A DNA stretch of 64,000 nt from NCBI RefSeq assembly GCF_039523795.1, contig NZ_BAAAFZ010000002.1, forward strand, positions 45,735 to 109,734. The letters run 5' to 3'. Both the position numbers and the translations under genes were made by a program. This document shows positions 52,241-61,044 of the stretch, piece after piece (within the stretch, counting starts at the first letter, position 1; each line of letters begins with the position of its first letter). Under the pieces are notes generated by a model. It did not search any database and was not told where the DNA came from. It saw nothing but the letters and a program-made list of their open reading frames with translations. The stretch is from Craurococcus roseus. Lineage in GTDB: Bacteria; Pseudomonadota; Alphaproteobacteria; Acetobacterales; Acetobacteraceae.

Positions 52241-53629
52241 ATGGAGCAGGCACCCTTTGACCTCGTGATCCTGGGCGACCTGGTGCTGCCGGACGCGGTG
52301 CTGCCGGGCGGTTACGTCGCCGTGCGGGGCGAGGCGGTCGCCGCCATCGGCCAGGGCGCGCCCCCGCCGGCCGCCGCCGTCGCGGACCATTCGGGGATGC
52401 TGGTGCTGCCGGGGCTGGTGGACGGGCACATGCACACCAGCAGCTCCACCGGCTGGCCGGGCATCGAGGGCGCCACCATGTCGGCCGCGGCGGGCGGCGT
52501 CACGACCTGCGTGGACATGCCCTACGACGTGCCCCGGCCGGTCACCGACGCGGCGATCCTCCGCGAGAAGGTCGGGTGGGTGGAGCGCCTCGCCCACGTG
52601 GACGTGGCGCTCTACGGCACCATCCGGAAAGAGGGCGGGGTGGAGGCCATCGCCGGATTGGCGGAGGCGGGGGCCTGCTCCTTCAAGCTCTCTACATATG
52701 AGTACGACCCGGTGCGCTTCCCGCGCATCGACCACCCGACCATGCTCGAAGCTTTCCGGGAGATCGCCCGCACCGGGCTGATGTGCGCTGTCCACAACGA
52801 GGATCAGGAGCTGGTGGCGCGGCTGACCGAAGCCGCCAAGGCGGCGGGGCGGACGGACCCGATCATGCACTGCCGGACGCGCCCGCCCTTGGCGGAGAGC
52901 ATGGCCAACCTGGCGATCTTCGAGCTGGGATTGGAGGCCGGGGCGCACGTCCACCTCGCGCACTCCTCCCTCGCGCGGGGGTTCGAGGCGGCGCGGCTGT
53001 TCCGCGGCATGGGCGGCAAGGCGACCGGCGAGGCCTGCATACAATACCTCTGCATGACGGAAGAGGACCTCGTCCGGCTGGAGGGCTTCGGCAAATGCAA
53101 CCCGCCCTTCCGGACAGCCGACGAGGTGGAGCGGGTCTGGGCGGCGCTGCTCCGGGGCGAGGTGGCCTACGTCTCCACCGACCACGCGCCCTGGCCGCGG
53201 GAGCGCAAGGCGTACACGGGCGACATCTTCGCCCCGGGCGCAGGGCTGACCGGGATGCAGAGCTTCGCGCCGCTGATGTTCACCTTGCTGGAAGAGCGCG
53301 GCCTGCCGGTGACGCTGATGGCGCGCTTCTGCGCCGAGCGGCCGGCGCGGTTCCACGGCCTCCACCCGAAGAAGGGCGCCATCCGCGTGGGCGCGGACGC
53401 CGACCTCTGCGTGCTGGAACGGGGCGACTTCCGCCTCGACGCGCGCGACATCCGCGACCGGGAGGACGCCCGGTGGTCGCCCTACGACGGCCGGGCGATG
53501 CGGGCGCGGGTGGCGGCGACCTGGCTGCGCGGGCGGCGCGTGTGGGACGGGCGCGAGGTGCTGGCGAAGCCGGGCACCGGCCGGTTCGTGCCGCGGCAGC
53601 ACCGGGAAACCTATTTGGGCGAGGCGTAG
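52241..53629 (+). CDS. Cyclic amidohydrolase, allantoinase/dihydroorotase-like
   Basis: 462 aa. The metal-dependent amidohydrolase motifs are present: LVDGHMHTSS (HxH) near 65-74, the carbamylated Lys in ACSFKLSTYEYDP near 149, His in CAVHNEDQEL near 180, His in AHVHLAHSSLA near 237, and Asp in AYVSTDHAPWPRERKAY near 310. The C-terminal beta domain has GAIRVGADADLCVLE. The order and length fit allantoinases and hydantoinases acting on a cyclic amide. No ureide or purine gene is adjacent; it is divergent from prpD and convergent with tsaD. Confidence 0.85.
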   Translation: MEQAPFDLVILGDLVLPDAVLPGGYVAVRGEAVAAIGQGAPPPAAAVADHSGMLVLPGLVDGHMHTSSSTGWPGIEGATMSAAAGGVTTCVDMPYDVPRPVTDAAILREKVGWVERLAHVDVALYGTIRKEGGVEAIAGLAEAGACSFKLSTYEYDPVRFPRIDHPTMLEAFREIARTGLMCAVHNEDQELVARLTEAAKAAGRTDPIMHCRTRPPLAESMANLAIFELGLEAGAHVHLAHSSLARGFEAARLFRGMGGKATGEACIQYLCMTEEDLVRLEGFGKCNPPFRTADEVERVWAALLRGEVAYVSTDHAPWPRERKAYTGDIFAPGAGLTGMQSFAPLMFTLLEERGLPVTLMARFCAERPARFHGLHPKKGAIRVGADADLCVLERGDFRLDARDIRDREDARWSPYDGRAMRARVAATWLRGRRVWDGREVLAKPGTGRFVPRQHRETYLGEA

Positions 53630-53644
53630 CGGCGCAGCCGATCG

Positions 53645-54700
53645 CTAGGCCGCGGCCATCTCCTCCAACGGCCAGCGCGGCCGCGGCGCGTGGCCCAGCG
53701 GGTCGGACAGGCCGAGGCGCAGCCGCTGCGCGCCGGCCCAGGCCACCATCACCGCATTGTCGGTGCAGAGGCGCGGCGGCGGCGCCACCAGCGGCAGGCC
53801 GCGTTCCGCCGCCACCCCGGACAGCGCCCCCCGGACCGCGGCGTTGGCCGCGACGCCGCCCGCGATCACCAGCGCGGTCGCCGCGGGGAGCATGGCCAGC
53901 GCGTGCGCCGCCCGGTCGGCCAGCACCTCCGCCACCGCCGCTTGGAACGCGGCGGCTATGTCGGCCTTGGCGCCCTCCGGGGAGGCTCCGGGCAGCCGCG
54001 CCACGGCCTGCGCCACCGCGGTCTTGAGGCCGCTCCACGAGAAGTCGCAACCCGGGCGGCCCAGCAGCGGCCGGGGCAGCGGCACCCGTCCCGGTTCGCC
54101 GCGCGACGCGAGCCGCTCCAACGCCGGCCCGCCGGGCCAGGGCAGGCCGAGCAGCTTGGCCGATTTGTCGAAGGCCTCGCCCACCGCGTCGTCCAGCGTG
54201 GTGCCGAGGCGCCGGTAGCGGCCCACGCCCTCCACCGCCACGCACTGGCAATGCCCGCCCGAGAGCAGCAGCAGCAGGTAGGGGAAGGCCACCGGCGGCG
54301 AGGCGATGCCCGGCAGGGTCGCGGTCAGGGCGTGAGCTTCGAGGTGGTTCACCGCCACGAAGGGCAGGCCGTTCGCCAGGGCGATGCCTTTGCCGACGGA
54401 AGCGCCGACGACCAAGCCGCCGATCAGCCCCGGCCCGGAGGTGGCTGCCACGCCGGCGAGGTCGGCCGGGACGAGGCCCGCTTCGCGCAGCACCCTCTCG
54501 GCGAGGCGGGGCAGGTGTTCCAGGTGCGCGCGGGCGGCGATCTCCGGCACCACGCCGCCGAAGGGCGCGTGTTCCTTTTCCTGGCCGAGCACCGCTTCGG
54601 CGAGCACGGCGCCGTCGCCCGCGCGCACCACCGCCGCCGCCGTCTCGTCGCAGCTCGACTCCAAACCCAGCACCGCCGCCGCGCCGTCCGAGCGGTCCAC
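53645..54700 (-). CDS. tsaD: tRNA threonylcarbamoyladenosine biosynthesis protein TsaD
   Basis: 351 aa from GTG at 54700 (GAAAGGGC upstream); GTG 54724 is an alternative. TsaD transfers the threonylcarbamoyl group to A37 of ANN-decoding tRNAs in complex with TsaB and TsaE. VLGLESSCDETAAAVVRAGD at the start, the metal ligands in VNHLEAHALTATL (HxxxH), LLLLSGGHCQCVAVEGVGRY, DDAVGEAFDKSAKLLGLPWP, and GGVAANAAVRGAL with LCTDNAVMVAWAG at the end are diagnostic. It is divergent from hemC, 51 bases apart, as in many alphaproteobacteria. The long upstream frame is antisense to hemC-hemD. Confidence 0.95.
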   Translation of the reverse strand: MDRSDGAAAVLGLESSCDETAAAVVRAGDGAVLAEAVLGQEKEHAPFGGVVPEIAARAHLEHLPRLAERVLREAGLVPADLAGVAATSGPGLIGGLVVGASVGKGIALANGLPFVAVNHLEAHALTATLPGIASPPVAFPYLLLLLSGGHCQCVAVEGVGRYRRLGTTLDDAVGEAFDKSAKLLGLPWPGGPALERLASRGEPGRVPLPRPLLGRPGCDFSWSGLKTAVAQAVARLPGASPEGAKADIAAAFQAAVAEVLADRAAHALAMLPAATALVIAGGVAANAAVRGALSGVAAERGLPLVAPPPRLCTDNAVMVAWAGAQRLRLGLSDPLGHAPRPRWPLEEMAAA

Positions 54701-54751
54701 GCGCCCCGTGCCCTTTCTTCCCACCGGCGCCGGTCCTATGACCCCCGCGCC

Positions 54752-55786
54752 ATGCCGGCCACCACCAGCCAAACACCCGAACGTCCCGCGGCGGCCGTCG
54801 TTCCGGTCCACGACCGCCGCGCGCTGCCGCTCCGCGTGGGCACCCGGGCGTCGCCGCTCGCCCTCTGGCAGACGCGGCACTTCCTGTCGATCGTCACCCG
54901 CTTCTGCCCCGTGCTGCGCGACGCGGGGGCTTTCCAGGAGCACCCGATCCGCACCACCGGCGACCGCGTGCAGGACCGGCCGTTGGCGGAGATCGGCGGC
55001 AAGGGCCTCTTCGCCAAGGAGATCCACGAGGCGCTGCTGGACCGCCGCGTCGACTTCGCCGTCCACAGCCTCAAGGACCTGGAAACGCAATTGCCGGCCG
55101 GCATCGTGCTCGCCTGCACCCTGAGGCGGGAGGACGCGCGGGACGCGCTGATCCTGCCGCCCGGCGCGCGGGTGGAGGACCCGGCCGACCCTTGGGGCGT
55201 GCTGCCGGCGGGGGCGGTGGTCGGCACCGCGTCGGTGCGGCGGCAGGCGCAATTGCTGGCGGCGCGGCCGGACCTTTCCGTCACCGCGATCCGCGGCAAC
55301 GTGCAAACGCGGCTGTCGCGGGTGGCGGAGGGCGAGGTGGCGGCGAGCATGCTGGCGCTGGCCGGGCTGCGCCGCCTCGGGCTGGAAAGCGAGGCGGCGG
55401 CGGTGCTCGACCCGGAGGCCATGGTGCCGTCGGCGGGCCAGGGCATCGTGGGCGTCACCGTGCGCGAGGACGACGCAGAACTGCGCGAGTTGCTCGCCGC
55501 CATCGAGGACCGCGAGGCCGCCGCGGTCTCCACCGCCGAGCGGGCGCTGCTGGCGGCGCTCGACGGCTCCTGCCGCACACCCATCGGCGGCCACGCGCGG
55601 CTGCTGCCGCCGCCGACCGGCGCCCGGCAAGGGCCGGCCTTGCACCTCACCGGCCTCGTGGCGCGCGCCGACGGCTCCTTCCTTCTGAAACGGTCTGTCG
55701 TCGGGTCCGCGGGCGACGCGGCGCGGCTGGGCGCGGAACTCGGCCGCGAGTTGCGGCGCGATTCGCCAGGCGACATCTTTGCCTGA
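54752..55786 (+). CDS. hemC: Hydroxymethylbilane synthase (porphobilinogen deaminase)
   Basis: 344 aa from ATG 54752. HemC assembles four porphobilinogen units into hydroxymethylbilane. LRVGTRASPLALWQTRHFLS near 27-46, RTTGDRVQDRPLAEIGGKGL, FAKEIHEALLDRRVDFAVHS, LKDLETQLPAGIVLACTLRR, GTASVRRQAQLLAARPDL and IRGNVQTRLSRVAEGE are hallmark motifs. The dipyrromethane cofactor Cys274 is in LDGSCRTPIGGHARL. Overlaps hemD by 8 bases. Confidence 0.97.
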   Translation: MPATTSQTPERPAAAVVPVHDRRALPLRVGTRASPLALWQTRHFLSIVTRFCPVLRDAGAFQEHPIRTTGDRVQDRPLAEIGGKGLFAKEIHEALLDRRVDFAVHSLKDLETQLPAGIVLACTLRREDARDALILPPGARVEDPADPWGVLPAGAVVGTASVRRQAQLLAARPDLSVTAIRGNVQTRLSRVAEGEVAASMLALAGLRRLGLESEAAAVLDPEAMVPSAGQGIVGVTVREDDAELRELLAAIEDREAAAVSTAERALLAALDGSCRTPIGGHARLLPPPTGARQGPALHLTGLVARADGSFLLKRSVVGSAGDAARLGAELGRELRRDSPGDIFA

Positions 55787-56519
55787 CGCGGCGGGCGTCC
55801 TGGTGACGCGGCCGGAACCCGGCGCTGCGGAAACCGCGCGCCGGGTCGCCGCGCTCGGTTGGGAGCCGGTGCTGGCGCCGGCGCTGGTGCTGGCGCCGCG
55901 CTCGGCGGAGCGCGCGCCGCTCCCGCCCGCGCAGGCGCTGTTGCTGCCGAGCCGCGCAGCCGCGCGGGCGGTCCAGCCCGCCTCGCCCGCGGTGCCGGTG
56001 CTGGCGGTGGGCGAGGCGACAGCGGCCGAAGCCCGCGCGCACGGCTTCGTGAATGTGACGGCAGCGGACGGTGACGCAGCGGCCCTGGCCGCACTGGCCG
56101 CGTCCCGACTCGATCCGGCGGCGGGGCCGTTGCTGTTGGCGGTGGGCGCGGGATACGGCGCGGAACTGGCCGCGGCGCTGCGCGGACACGGCTTCCGCGT
56201 GCTGCTCCGCGTGGTGTATTCGGCCGGGCCGGCGGCGGCCTTGCCGGAGCCGGCGCGGGCGGCGCTGGCCTCGGAAGCGGTCGTTGCCGCCCTGTTCTTC
56301 TCGCCGCGCTCCGCCGGCTGTGCCATCTCGCTCCTCCGCGCCGCGGGGCTGGCCGGAACCCTGGCGCGCGCCGAAGCGCTGGCGATCAGCCCGCGGGTCG
56401 CGGCCGTGTTGGAGGCCGCGGCGCCCGAGCCGCGGTGGCGCGGGTTGCGCGTGGCGGCGCGTCCCGACCAGGATTCCTTGTTGCGGCTCCTCGGCCCCGG
56501 GCCGGGCACCAAGAACTGA
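55779..56519 (+). CDS. hemD: Uroporphyrinogen-III synthase
   Basis: 246 aa from TTG 55779, overlapping hemC. HemD closes and inverts ring D of hydroxymethylbilane. The sequence is weakly conserved as usual for the family, but VLVTRPEPGAAETARRVAAL at the start, ALLLPSRAAARAV, VPVLAVGEATAAEARAHGF and VAALFFSPRSAGCAISLLRA with ALAISPRVAAVLE give the two-domain U3S pattern. Genomic position after hemC and before the mitofilin- and HemY-like genes confirms it. Confidence 0.88.
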   Translation: MPDAAGVLVTRPEPGAAETARRVAALGWEPVLAPALVLAPRSAERAPLPPAQALLLPSRAAARAVQPASPAVPVLAVGEATAAEARAHGFVNVTAADGDAAALAALAASRLDPAAGPLLLAVGAGYGAELAAALRGHGFRVLLRVVYSAGPAAALPEPARAALASEAVVAALFFSPRSAGCAISLLRAAGLAGTLARAEALAISPRVAAVLEAAAPEPRWRGLRVAARPDQDSLLRLLGPGPGTKN

Positions 56520-56538
56520 GGCTTCAGGCAGGCACACG

Positions 56539-57870
56539 ATGAGCGACGCGCCCCCCGAGACTCCCGCCCCCGCGCCCCAGCGGCCGCCCACCTCCTCGGC
56601 GGCCCAATTCCGTGTCGATCCGTGGGTGGTGGTGCTCGCCATCGGCGGCATCGTCCTCCTCGCGGCGTTGTACTGGCTGCTGTCGACCCCGCGCGTGACG
56701 CGGGCGGACGTGGACGCCGCGCGCATCGGGCAGATCGAGCGGCGCTTCGACGCGCTGGACAACCTGCGGGAGCAGACGGCCGCGCTGACGGCCAAGGTCG
56801 AGCAGCTCGGCCCGCTGGAGAACCGCCTCCGCGCGGTCGAGGAGCGGCCCGGCCCGCCCGACATCCGGCCGCTCGAAGCCCAGATCGCCGCCGTCACCGA
56901 GCGGGCGACGGCGATCGAGCGCAACGCCGCCCAGACGACCGAGCGCGCCATCGCCAACGAACGGCGCCTCACCGCGCTGGAGGGGCGCCCGGTGTTCGAC
57001 CCGGCCGCGGTGCCGGAGCGCGCCGCCTTCGACGCGCTGGCCGCCCGCGTCGAGCGGCTGTCGGAGCGCCTGGAGGCGAACACGGCGCGCTTCGGGAACA
57101 TCGAGGGCGACCTGACCCGGCGCTTGCAGGAGGCCGCGCGCACCCAGGAGGAGCGGCTCCGGGCCGCCGGGGAGGCCGCCAGCCAGCGCGTTTCCGCGGT
57201 GGAGCAGCAACTCGGGCAGCGCGTCGCCGCCTCGGAAACGCAAGCGGCGCAGCGCGCGGCGGCGCTGGAAGCGCAGATCGGCCAGCGCTTGGCTTCCATC
57301 GAATCCACGCTCGGCCAACGCCTCGAAGCGGCGGAGCGGTCGCTGCAACGCCTCAACGCCCTGGAGGGCCGCACCGCGCGCCTGGCCACCGTGGACGCGC
57401 TGCAGCGCGCGCTGACGGCCGGGCAGCCGCTCGGCCAAGCCTTGGGGCGAGTCGACGACCCGCCGCAGGCCCTGGCCCGCTACGCGCAAACCGCGCCGCC
57501 GACCGAGGCCTCGCTCCGGCTGTCCTTCGAGGAAGCCGCCCGCGCGGCCCGCGCCGCGTCGGACGCGGCGGCCTCCTTGTCGCCGCAGCCGGACGGCACC
57601 CGCCCCGGCGTGGTGGACTCCGCCCTCGCGCGCCTGAGCGGCCTCGTCACCGTGCGCCGCGGCGAGCAGGTGGTGTGGGGCGACGCGGCGGAAGCGGAAC
57701 TGGAGCGCGCCCGCCGCGCGCTGGACGCCGGGGACCTGGAGGGGAGCCTGGAGTACATCGGCAAGCTCCCGCCCGCCGCGCGCCAAGCGATGGACACCTG
57801 GACCGAGCAGGCGCGCGGGCTGATCGCGGCGCGCAACGCGCTCCGACAGATCGCGGCGACGGGGGGCTGA
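56539..57870 (+). CDS. Mitofilin-like inner-membrane coiled-coil protein
   Basis: 443 aa from ATG 56539. A short cytoplasmic Pro-rich tail is followed by one membrane helix (WVVVLAIGGIVLLAALYWLL, about 29-48), then about 250 residues of coiled coil rich in Glu/Arg/Ala (for example RAAGEAASQRVSAVEQQLGQ and RVAASETQAAQRAAALEAQI, QRLASIESTLGQRLEAAERS). The C-terminus has the mitofilin-like signature: LSGLVTVRRGEQVVWGDAAE, ALDAGDLEGSLEYIGKLPPA and ARQAMDTWTEQARGLIAARN. These proteins occur between hemD and HemY in alphaproteobacteria and are thought to help shape intracytoplasmic membranes, like mitochondrial Mic60. Confidence 0.85.
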   Translation: MSDAPPETPAPAPQRPPTSSAAQFRVDPWVVVLAIGGIVLLAALYWLLSTPRVTRADVDAARIGQIERRFDALDNLREQTAALTAKVEQLGPLENRLRAVEERPGPPDIRPLEAQIAAVTERATAIERNAAQTTERAIANERRLTALEGRPVFDPAAVPERAAFDALAARVERLSERLEANTARFGNIEGDLTRRLQEAARTQEERLRAAGEAASQRVSAVEQQLGQRVAASETQAAQRAAALEAQIGQRLASIESTLGQRLEAAERSLQRLNALEGRTARLATVDALQRALTAGQPLGQALGRVDDPPQALARYAQTAPPTEASLRLSFEEAARAARAASDAAASLSPQPDGTRPGVVDSALARLSGLVTVRRGEQVVWGDAAEAELERARRALDAGDLEGSLEYIGKLPPAARQAMDTWTEQARGLIAARNALRQIAATGG

Positions 57871-57877
57871 CGCCGCG

Positions 57878-59191
57878 ATGCGCCGCGCCATCCTGATCCT
57901 CGCCGTCCTCGCGGCCGGCGTCGCCCTCGCCCTTTGGCTGGCCTCCGTCGGCGGCTCCGTCGAGGTCCGTGTCGGCGAGTACGGCATCGACACGCCCATG
58001 CCGATCGCGCTGCTCATCCTGGCGCTCGGCTTCCTGCTGTTGCACGGCATCCTCTCCTTCATCGGGTGGATGCGGCGGCTGCCCGGCCGCGTGCGCACGC
58101 GCCGCGCCGAGCGAAACCGGGCCGAAGGCGACGCCGCGGTGACGCGGGCGCTGGTCGCGCTCGGCGCCGGCACCGCGGAAACGGCGCGGCTGGAGGTGCG
58201 CAAGGCGCGCGCCGCGCTCGGCGACACGCCGCAGGTGCTGCTGCTCACCGCCGAGGCCGAGCGCCTGTCCGGCCGCGAGGAGGCCGCGGAAGAGGCGTTC
58301 CGCGCCCTCGCCTCGCGCGAGGACTCGCGCTTCCTCGGACTGCGCGGCCTCCTGCGGCAGGCGATGGCGCGCGGGGACTGGGACGCCGCCCTGGCGCTCG
58401 CCCGCGAGGCGGAGTCGGTGCAGCCCGGCGCCGCCTGGGTGCGGGAGGAGCGGGCGCAGCTCGCGCTGCGCACCCGCGACTGGCGCGAGGCGCTGGCGTT
58501 GGCGCCGCCCGAAGCGCCGCGGGCCGGCCTGGCGCTCGCCGCGGCCGAGCAGGAACCCGACCCGAACCGCGCCTCGGAGCTGGAGCGCGAAGCCTTCCAG
58601 GCCGATCCCGGCTTCGCCCCGGCGGCGCTGGCCCACGCCCGGCGCTTGCGCGACGCCGGCAGCCCGCGCCGCGCCCGCGCCGTGCTGGAAGCGGCCTGGG
58701 CGGCGTCGCCCCACCCCGATCTCGCCCCCCCTTACCTGGAGGACGAGCCGGACCCGCTGATGCGCGTCAAAGCCGTGGAGGCTCTGATCCGCCGCAACCC
58801 CGGCCATCCGGAAAGCCAGATCCTCCTGGCCCGCACCGCGTTGGACGCGGGCCTGACCGGCCGCGCGCGGGGCGTCCTCGAAGCCTTCGTGCAGTCCGGC
58901 CGGGCCGACCGCCGCGCCTTCCTGTTGCTGTCCGAGTTGGAGGAGGCGGAAAAGGGCGACACGCCGGACGCGCGCGCCGCGCAGGCGCATTGGCTGCGCG
59001 ACGCCGCCAACGCGGCGCCGGAACCGCGCTGGCGCTGCGCCAACTGCGGCACGGACCACGCCGCCTGGGGGCCGGTCTGCTCCGCCTGCGGCACGGTGGG
59101 GCAGATCGCCTGGACGGCGACGCCACGCACGGCGATGCCCGTGGCGGCACCAACAGGAGCAGCAACGGCGGCGGCGGCCGATGCGGCGTGA
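57878..59191 (+). CDS. HemY-domain TPR membrane protein with C-terminal zinc ribbon
   Basis: 437 aa. Two N-terminal membrane helices (ILILAVLAAGVALALWLASV and IALLILALGFLLLHGILSF) are followed by TPR-like helical repeats, for example LEVRKARAALGDTPQVLLLT and SQILLARTALDAGLTGRARG. This matches the HemY N-terminal family of the hemCD operon, a protein of unsettled role and not protoporphyrinogen oxidase. The final 40 residues contain RWRCANCGTDHAAWGPVCSA followed by CGTVGQIAW, two CxxC pairs that can bind metal as in the rubredoxin-like tail of LapB/YciM. TsaD, hemC, hemD and the mitofilin-like gene complete the conserved context. Confidence 0.88.
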   Translation: MRRAILILAVLAAGVALALWLASVGGSVEVRVGEYGIDTPMPIALLILALGFLLLHGILSFIGWMRRLPGRVRTRRAERNRAEGDAAVTRALVALGAGTAETARLEVRKARAALGDTPQVLLLTAEAERLSGREEAAEEAFRALASREDSRFLGLRGLLRQAMARGDWDAALALAREAESVQPGAAWVREERAQLALRTRDWREALALAPPEAPRAGLALAAAEQEPDPNRASELEREAFQADPGFAPAALAHARRLRDAGSPRRARAVLEAAWAASPHPDLAPPYLEDEPDPLMRVKAVEALIRRNPGHPESQILLARTALDAGLTGRARGVLEAFVQSGRADRRAFLLLSELEEAEKGDTPDARAAQAHWLRDAANAAPEPRWRCANCGTDHAAWGPVCSACGTVGQIAWTATPRTAMPVAAPTGAATAAAADAA

Positions 59192-59259
59192 AGGCCGGGC
59201 AGGAAGCCGCTTGCGGCGTTGCACCCGATGCAAGCGCGGAGTATGGAACCCGCCGGATC

Positions 59260-59334
<75 letters not shown>

Positions 59335-60195
59335 GCTTTCGGCCGCGTTCTTCTCATGGTCACCCGAAGCACCGGGACGGACGGAGGACGTCGTGGCCGG
59401 CGCGACGCGTCCGCCCCCCGCGAAAACGCATCCGCAGCAACGGCACCCTGAGACACAAGGCGACCACTTTACCGCCGACCGAAGCCCGGTTCCGTGATCC
59501 ACGGGTGTTCGGCGGGCGTGCGGCCCGCCGCGTAGCCTCACCTGTTCTTCATAACCCTGGACAGCCTCAACATGGCTCCGGCCTGCGCCCGTGCCTTGAA
59601 ACCTTGCGCCTTGGCCCGCGCGCGCGCCGCGTCCTTTGCCGGCCAATCCTTCGGCCGGGCGTCGTTCGATTTTCGACCGCTCCCGGTCTCAGCGCCCCCC
59701 TGCGGTTCCTTGCAGGCCGCGGGTAACACGCCGATGCGGGTCGCAACGGCCCCCTCAAGCCCGTCGATCCCGAGGCGGTACACAACGGGAAGATCCCGTG
59801 CGCGACGTGCTTTGCTCGACAACGGCGCCATCCTTCTCCGTTTCGACGGACATTATGTCATTGCTCCAGCGCCGTTCAAACCAAAGCACCCGGCATCGGC
59901 GGCGGTGCCGGCTGTCATCGGCTTCGAGTACGATCGAAGCGGCGGTTCCCGGCGGAACGCGCTTCCTGTCGCGTGCCGCCGGGCGCAAGCTGGAACTCGA
60001 AGGACGACGGGAGGGCGTTTCCTGCGAGACGCTTCGTCGTACACGGGATGAAATCATCGAGAGCATCGGCGTAGCGATCACCGACGCCGACTGGCGGTTC
60101 CTGCCCTTTCCGACCGTTCCAAACCCAAGTGAGTTCCCCGGCCCTCGCGTGGGGTCAGCCCGCGCTTGCAGCGCCGCGGACAGGCATAGCCCCCT
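59335..60195. other. Gene-poor stretch after tRNA-Thr with possible gene remnants
   Basis: About 860 bp with no intact gene I can name. On the minus strand a 97-residue frame ending at 59538 finishes with KDAARARAKAQGFKARAQAG and AMLRLSRVMKNR, which is more protein-like than usual noise. On the plus strand two frames between 59800 and 60120 look like one short degraded protein split by a frame change (LLDNGAILLRFDGHYVIAPA in one frame, then RREGVSCETLRRTRDEIIES and IGVAITDADWRFLPFP in another). These could be eroded genes. No family is recognised. Confidence 0.4.
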
Positions 60196-61044
60196 TCAAC
60201 TCCCGTCATCGCGGAGCGGAAGTTGCGTGTTGGCGGGGTCCTCTGTCGGCCGCCCGTAATCGGGGTGGTCGAACCGGTGCGCGACGAAGATCTGCTCGTG
60301 CCAGACTTGCGGCAGGTGCTTGCTGATGTGGCGCAAGCCCGTCACGGGCGCGATCTTCATGCGCGCGTGTTCCTCGTTGAAGTCGTGGATGGCCCGCAGC
60401 GCCCCGGTGAACTCGTTGTAAGCCGCGTCGGCGCCGCCGACCATGTCGTCGACATAGCAGACGACGCGCGGCAGGAAGAAGCGGTGGTCCGCCTCGAAGA
60501 CGCGGAGCGCCGCGACGGTGGAGGAGCGGAGATCCAGGTCGAGCGAGACGAAGCCGATGGGCGGCGGGCGCTCCCGCTCGCAAAACCCCTCCACCGTCTG
60601 CGCGACGTTCCCGAGGACAAGCTTGGAGCCCTTCTTCAACCGCCGCTGCAGCCTATCGACGTCCATCGCGTAGTCGCCGGCCTGGAACAGGTAGGGCACG
60701 TCGCGGACGTCCTCCGGCGGAGGCAGCCCCGCTCCCGTGTCGAACCCGTAGGTGGCGACCTCGACGCCGGTGTCCCTGCGGGCGAGTTCGGCGTGCCGCT
60801 CCAGCGCGAGCAGCCCTTCGCCGCCCGCGACGCCCAACTCGATGGCCGAGATCCGCGGCACGCCGAGCTTGCGCGCCAGCAGGGCCGCTTGGTGCACGCC
60901 GTAGCCGTAGTGCGGCCGGTCGACGGAACCGTAGCGGATCTTGTCCTTGTAGCTGAGGAAGCCGAAGCCCTTGTCCAGCAACCGCAGCACCAGGAAGCGG
61001 ATCGGAACGGGTTCGGCGAGGGCCCCTACGAGTTCTTTGAGCAT
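60196..61044 (-). CDS. Class I SAM-dependent methyltransferase-like protein
   Basis: 282 aa. VPRISAIELGVAGGEGLLAL near 63-82 is the SAM-binding motif I of class I methyltransferases. YGFDTGAGLPPPEDVRDVPY gives the second acidic position, GFVSLDLDLRSSTVAALRVF near 165-184 is like motif IV, and FFLPRVVCYVDDMVGGADAA the next strand. The N-terminal FGFLSYKDKIRYGSVDRPHY segment is conserved-looking. It may modify glycans or small molecules. Unrelated in detail to the TylF-like gene at 62314, although both are orphan methyltransferases flanking the same gene-poor gap. Confidence 0.75.
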   Translation of the reverse strand: MLKELVGALAEPVPIRFLVLRLLDKGFGFLSYKDKIRYGSVDRPHYGYGVHQAALLARKLGVPRISAIELGVAGGEGLLALERHAELARRDTGVEVATYGFDTGAGLPPPEDVRDVPYLFQAGDYAMDVDRLQRRLKKGSKLVLGNVAQTVEGFCERERPPPIGFVSLDLDLRSSTVAALRVFEADHRFFLPRVVCYVDDMVGGADAAYNEFTGALRAIHDFNEEHARMKIAPVTGLRHISKHLPQVWHEQIFVAHRFDHPDYGRPTEDPANTQLPLRDDGS

